A stretch of DNA of 64,000 bases from NCBI GenBank assembly GCA_037974665.1, contig CM075765.1, positions 10,151,501-10,215,500 on the forward strand. Reading direction: 5' to 3'. Source of the stretch: Ehretia macrophylla. Taxonomy: Eukaryota; Streptophyta; Magnoliopsida; Boraginales; Ehretiaceae. A program made the translations under genes and the position numbers. Shown one piece after another: positions 59,600 through 64,000 of the stretch; position 1 is the first letter of the stretch; the number at the start of each line of letters is the position of its first letter. The notes below the pieces were generated by a model that saw only the letters and a list, made by a program, of their open reading frames with translations, did not search any database and had not been told where the DNA came from.

Positions 59600-62100
59600 T
59601 ATGAGACCTGAGTCTTGAATTATGTGTTTCCACTTGCTTTATATGATATTTGAATAAATATATGTGCAATTACATGTTTATTTGACTTTTACGTGCAAAT
59701 TACGTGTTTATTTGACTCTTATGTGTAAAAATTATGTGTTTATTTAATTTAGCACCTAATATGTGCAATAATATGATTTACATAGGTTTACTAGTTCAAA
59801 AGTGCATTTGAAATTCGTTTGATTTGCTAATTGTTGTCTTTTCATTTTCTTTGACCACGTAGGATTAAAATTGCATATGCTAGTTAAAAATAATTCCTAA
59901 GTTAGTCTGTAATCACCTTAGACATTTGCTAGCTTGTTAAAATTGAAATTAAAAGCAAACTAAAAGGCTAACTTAGTCATTTGGACTTTATATTTTCCAT
60001 TGACCTTCCTTTGACCTCTTTGACTCTTACTTAAGCCTTTTATATCACAAAAACAAAGCAAAACACCCCACAAAAAGCTTGGTTCAGTCGTGAGAGGATA
60101 GAAGAAATAAGGGCTTGAGTGAATAATGAAAATTAGTAATTTTAAGCAATTTAGGAGCAATTAGAAGCCAATTGGAGCGAAATGAAGCTTGTTCTTGACT
60201 CGTCTTAGTATGTTCTAGATTTTTACCAATTTATTTTGTCTTTATTTTGCAAAAAAGGTGAGGGGATTTTTACAAAATTGAGTTTTAAAGTTAAGTTTTT
60301 GGTTATATAATTGCTTATATATGTTGTTTATGCCTGTATATGTTTATGATTCATGCTAGATAAGTTATTTAGTGCACTTTAGTTGAATTTTAGTTAGATG
60401 GATTTATAAGTGTTGTACGAAGTGTTAAATGGCTAGAATTGAGTGAAAACTTGTTGTATAACATGTTGTTGAAGTCTACCTACGTTGTGGATTAGTTTAA
60501 TATTGCTTAATGGCTTGAATGGTAGGAGTTGAGGGGTGTTGGCCGGCTGGTTGTTCATGGGTTTGGGGGCTTTTGGATTATATCCACGATGTTTTAAGTG
60601 TATGCTATGTTAGTTAGTTGCTAAATGGTAGAATGAGTATGGTTTAGTTGTTTAATTGTGTGCAATATTGAGAAAGGTTTATGTAAATGTTGCTAAGTCG
60701 AATCTAATGTTGAATTGTATTTGTTGAATGCTATTTTGTTAATTGTGCAGCTATGCATAAATGTAGTGTCTAATGTGGTTGGAAATTAGTTGAAATATGA
60801 AGGGTATGCTATGCTAATTAATTGCTAAGTAGTGGTTTGAATGTTGCATGGTCATTTAATTGTGAGAGAAGTTGAAATAGTGTTGTTTCAATTGTTTTGT
60901 GTGGAAAATGTTGCTAAGGTTGAGTTGGCGTTAAGTGCGGTCGTATATGGTTATTGCATGAAAGTGTATGGTTGAGGTTGGATGGCTTACTTTGTTATCT
61001 AATCAATGTCTTCTAAGTAATGTTAAACTGTTGAATTACTAAGTGTTACCATGTTAAAGTGTTGAATTGTTCAAATGCATATTAATTGTTAAAGTGCTAA
61101 GTGTTGAAATGTTATATAAATATTGTGAAGCATGGTAGCGTCATGTTGATCTGGGCGGCATCGGGTTTGCCAGATAATACCACGTCTACCATGTTCTATC
61201 CCCTAACCCTTATAGACGGAGTTGGGGAATGTTCATAGGTTGTGGGTACTGCAAGGCATAGTAGCGTCACCCTATTCTATCCTCAATCTTCACGGACGGA
61301 ATGTGTCATGAAGTGTGGGTCTAGGGTTCGGTACTTCCGCAATGTATTCAATGTAGTGAAAATGAATCGGTTGAGAGTGAAGATAATGGTAAAATGAACG
61401 GCATTAACAAGTGACAAGGGTATCCTTTTGGAATATTTATATATTGTCTCAAATGCATGCTAATTGTTCATTGATGGTATATAGTTTAAGTGTACGTTTT
61501 TGAAAGTTTTTCAATGACAAAATATTTTCAAAACCTTCCTTTTATCCCCCCTTACTATGTTTGTCGAAACTCACCCCATTTCATGACCACAATACAGGTG
61601 TAGTTGAGATCAGGGATTAAAGTGATGGTTTTACTTGTCTTGCCTGTTGTCTATTGCCTTGGAGCCTTGTAGATTGAGTTGTTTTAAAGACTTTATTTCA
61701 AATATGTAAAGTGTATTAAATGCTTATCTGTTGCTTTAAAGTTGAAAGGTTTGAAGGACTTTATTGTAAATTCATAAGTTTACCTTTGGGCATGTATGCA
61801 TATTGCTTGCCTATAAGATCTATGTTGGATTATTGTACCTTTATGTCATTGTGTAAGGTAGCCTAGCCAAGTGAATTTGTAAAGTTGATGTATGTGTAGT
61901 GCCCAGTGGATGTACTGTTTGATTTTATTGTTGTTAAATGAAGTGTAGTGTTGTTGTATGTTGTTGAACTTGATTGACCAGGCTTGGTCTGGCCATAGTA
62001 CAGGGGAAACTCCGTCTATTTTTCCTTATTTTTCTTGCCTTGGGGATTGAATTGGGTTGTTATATCGAGACTTGATTCCACGAAGGATCAAGTCATTACA
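59600..62100 (+). repeat. E5 5' LTR (about 2.5 kb)
   Basis: The left end TATGAGACCTGAG matches, on the opposite strand, the right end of solo LTR B. The right end GTCATTACA (62100) is followed 2 bp later by the primer site. The preceding five bases are ATGAG (59595-59599), the predicted target duplication. It contains an imperfect inverted repeat (CATGGTAGCGTC near 61132 and ACGTCTACCATG near 61181) around the GGGCGGCATCGGGTTTGCC block. Confidence 0.8.
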
Positions 62101-62102
62101 GG

Positions 62103-62114
62103 TGGTGTTAGAGC
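62103..62114 (+). promoter_or_regulatory. E5 primer binding site (degenerate)
   Basis: TGGTGTTAGAGC differs at two positions from the initiator methionine tRNA complement TGGTATCAGAGC. It is 2 bp inside the LTR end, a fitting position. Confidence 0.7.
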
Positions 62115-62472
62115 TTAGATAGCTTATAAGCCGAGACAAAGTCCTTGGTTTGTCGGGTAGCAACCCTTGAATGAATGTATGCGAAGTGTGTTAAGTGGAC
62201 AATATGTTACCTGTATAGTATATGGTAAATGTGTATTATGTGGTCACAATATGTAACAAGTGTTCATAATATGATATTTGCTTCTTGTGTGTATAGAATG
62301 TGCATTACGTGATCAATATGCTTTATGTGAAGCTTGTTTCTTGTATAATATCAATTGCTTATAACCTGTTTGTGTGATATTTGTTTCCTGTCTGTTAATT
62401 GTGTGTCACGTGAAAATGTTGCATTATATGATAATTATACATTATGTGGTACTTGTTTTTCATGTGATATAA

Positions 62473-63255
62473 TTGCATATATGTTATAAAATATGGGTGA
62501 CTCTTTTGGGTGAAGTAAAGATGGCTGCCAAAACTCTCGGAATCAAGGGAAGACTTAAGAGGAATGAATTTATGACCTTCCAACAAGGAAATTTAATGGT
62601 TTCACAGTATAAAGCCCGGTTTAATCAACTGTCACATTATGCTCCGGGGATGGTGAAAACTCCTGAGAAGAGGACTAGGAGATTTATTAGAGGGTTGAGG
62701 TCAGAGATCTAGAACAACTTGGCTTCTTTTCAGTTTTCCACCTATGGTGAATCCCTTTTCGCTACAACAAGAGCTAAGAAAGGAAAGAATGAGGAAAGAG
62801 CAAGGCTGAGTCAGTCGAGCATGAGGCCTTTTCAAACTCAAGGCCAGCAGAGATATATTCAACCTCATAGTCGGCAGAGTCAGCTACAAAGGCAGGATAG
62901 GTCAGTTGTTGTGAGGGCTCAGCAGGGTCGTTCAGTGGCTCCATCAACACAGGGTTCCTCAGGTAATAGTGTTGATGCACCAGCTCCATACTATTGTAAA
63001 TGGAAAGGCAACCTGGAGGACAACTGTTGGATGAGATTGGGGAAATACTTAGAATGCGATAACCGGCATAGAGCAAGGGATTGCCCAAAATTTAAGACTC
63101 AAACTCAGGGTCAGTTTAGGCTAACTATTATGAGGTCTCAACAGGATGGTTCAACTACTTCCTTCCGTCCAGGTTCTTCTTGGAATAAGGTCGCAGATCA
63201 AGTTAAAAATTGTGCCTTTTGTAAATGTAAAGGCCACCTCGAATCTAATTGTTGA
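62473..63255 (+). pseudogene. E5 gag region, fossil
   Basis: The second half of a Tekay-type gag: FMTFQQGNLMVSQYKARFNQ (about 62570-62630) and RFIRGLRSEI (about 62680-62712), a glutamine/serine-rich linker, and two zinc-knuckle-like stretches around 62990-63080 and 63215-63255 (CAFCKCKGHLESNC). The capsid N-terminal part is not recognisable upstream. Broken. Confidence 0.78.
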
Positions 63256-63289
63256 ATAAAAACTAAGAGTTGTACACAATGTAGTAGTG

Positions 63290-63800
63290 ACCAACATAGG
63301 AAGAAGAACTGTACGAGACAACAGAAAGATCGTGCCCAGACTTCAGGCAGAGGTGCCTAGGTTAGGCCTACAGGTGATATACCTGCACAACATGTACCGG
63401 CCAGAATTGGAACTACTAACCAGCAGGAGTTGCCCTGAGGTAGCAGCCATGGTTGAAGGACCAAGAATTGTTGTTGACCTTATCTTACTTCCTGATCAAG
63501 ATTATAGAGTTATTTTGTGTATGGATTGTCTTGTAAAACATCTTGCACAGTTAGATAGTGGAACCTAGATGATGGAATTTCAGATACCAGACCGACCAGT
63601 GGTAGAAATATCGGGAACCGTGATTCTTTGGAGAATTTGCTTATTTCTTCAACTAGAGCTATCAAGTTTATGAAAGAAAATGCATTTATGATTGATGTGC
63701 TACTGGAAACACTACCTAATTCTAAATTACAATATCGTATGACACTTGTGTTGATCAGGATAAAGAAAGATGGCATCTACGGCTATGTATTAACTATCGG
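63290..63800 (+). pseudogene. E5 protease/RT scraps, fossil
   Basis: DLILLPDQDYRVILCMDCL (about 63478-63534) matches the protease-downstream block [19 protein letters not shown] of E2. A short piece near 63680-63800 (MIDVLLETLPNSKLQYRMT) matches the sequence before RT. After about 63800 the pol wording is lost. Heavily degraded. Confidence 0.7.
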
Positions 63801-64000
63801 GATTCTTATTTGGTGTTCTTCTTCGACAATCGATATTCTTATTCGGCATTATTATTAGGTATTCTTCTTTGGGAATTCTATTTGAAGATTTTATTCAGTA
63901 TATTTCTTTGGTATTATTCTATGGTATTCTTACCCAGTATACGGGCATTCTTATTCGGAGTTCTTACTCAGTATTCTTCGGTGGTATTCTTATCCAGGAT
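63795..64000. repeat. Degenerate short tandem repeat, TATTCTTATTCGG-like
   Basis: From about 63795 to the window end the sequence is made of imperfect 13-18-bp units around (G)GTATTCTTAYTCGG. It replaces expected pol sequence of E5 and continues past the window. Confidence 0.6.

Larger units (their letters stand above)
59600..64000 (+). mobile_element. E5: Tekay-like Ty3/Gypsy fossil, right end outside window
   Basis: An LTR at 59600-62100 is followed by a primer site and by degraded gag, protease and a scrap of RT on the plus strand. The LTR starts abruptly within the Tat fragment. It carries Tekay LTR blocks in reversed orientation relative to E1-E3: GGGCGGCATCGGGTTTGCCAG at 61153-61173 and a form of GGTACAGAGGAGACTCCGTC at about 61997-62017. 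The coding part is strongly decayed with many breaks, so it appears older than E2 and E3. The second LTR is not in the window, so LTR dating is not possible here. Confidence 0.82.

Noticed and set aside
1-64000. tRNA, rRNA, snoRNA genes or a host protein gene
   Set aside because: No tRNA-like A/B box pair, rRNA core or intron-exon gene structure was recognised by eye. Low-scoring short genes cannot be excluded without a search.

Overview
The window looks like nuclear DNA of a flowering plant, probably a eudicot: AT-rich spacers, long-LTR Ty3/Gypsy chromoviruses of the Tekay (Del) type, a Tat/Retand fragment, a Ty1/Copia element and a plant-type Helitron remnant. I found no host protein gene, tRNA, rRNA or CRISPR array that I could defend. 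About three quarters of the 64 kb is transposon-derived. All protein-like matches rest on motifs recognised by eye, and divergence values are hand counts.

Layout, left to right. 1-7896: Tekay-like element E1 on the minus strand, its left LTR cut by the window edge. It sits inside an older Tekay LTR whose right part is 7897-9528. 9529-14219: AT-rich spacer with a diverged tandem pair, a Helitron remnant on the minus strand (terminus at 11198, helicase and RPA-like pieces to about 12352) and a 59-bp duplication. 14220-19511: a complete-ended but decayed Ty1/Copia element with target duplication GTTTA. 19512-23656: spacer with an AC/AT/GT microsatellite and an approximately 800-bp minisatellite of higher-order structure.

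23657-54495 is an LTR pile-up. Solo LTR A (23657-26197) has the young Tekay element E2 (26201-36146) inserted at its very edge. Solo LTR C (36211-48958) is split by Tekay element E3 (38041-47512). Solo LTR B (49174-51375) follows, then LTR D (52283-54495) with a short stretch of internal sequence to its left. E1, E2, E3 and solo LTRs A, B and C read on the minus strand. D reads on the plus strand.

54496-64000: spacer, then a 5'-truncated Tat/Retand fragment (55950-59599) carrying a 681-bp TIR element (57041-57721). The fragment is interrupted on its right by element E5 (59600 to beyond the window), a Tekay-like element on the plus strand.

No new multi-gene system is evident. The most interesting signal is a set of short blocks conserved in order across otherwise diverged LTRs, some able to form hairpins. 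Next are the nested-insertion chronology, readable from exact target-site duplications, and the Helitron remnant's unusual RPA-before-helicase order.
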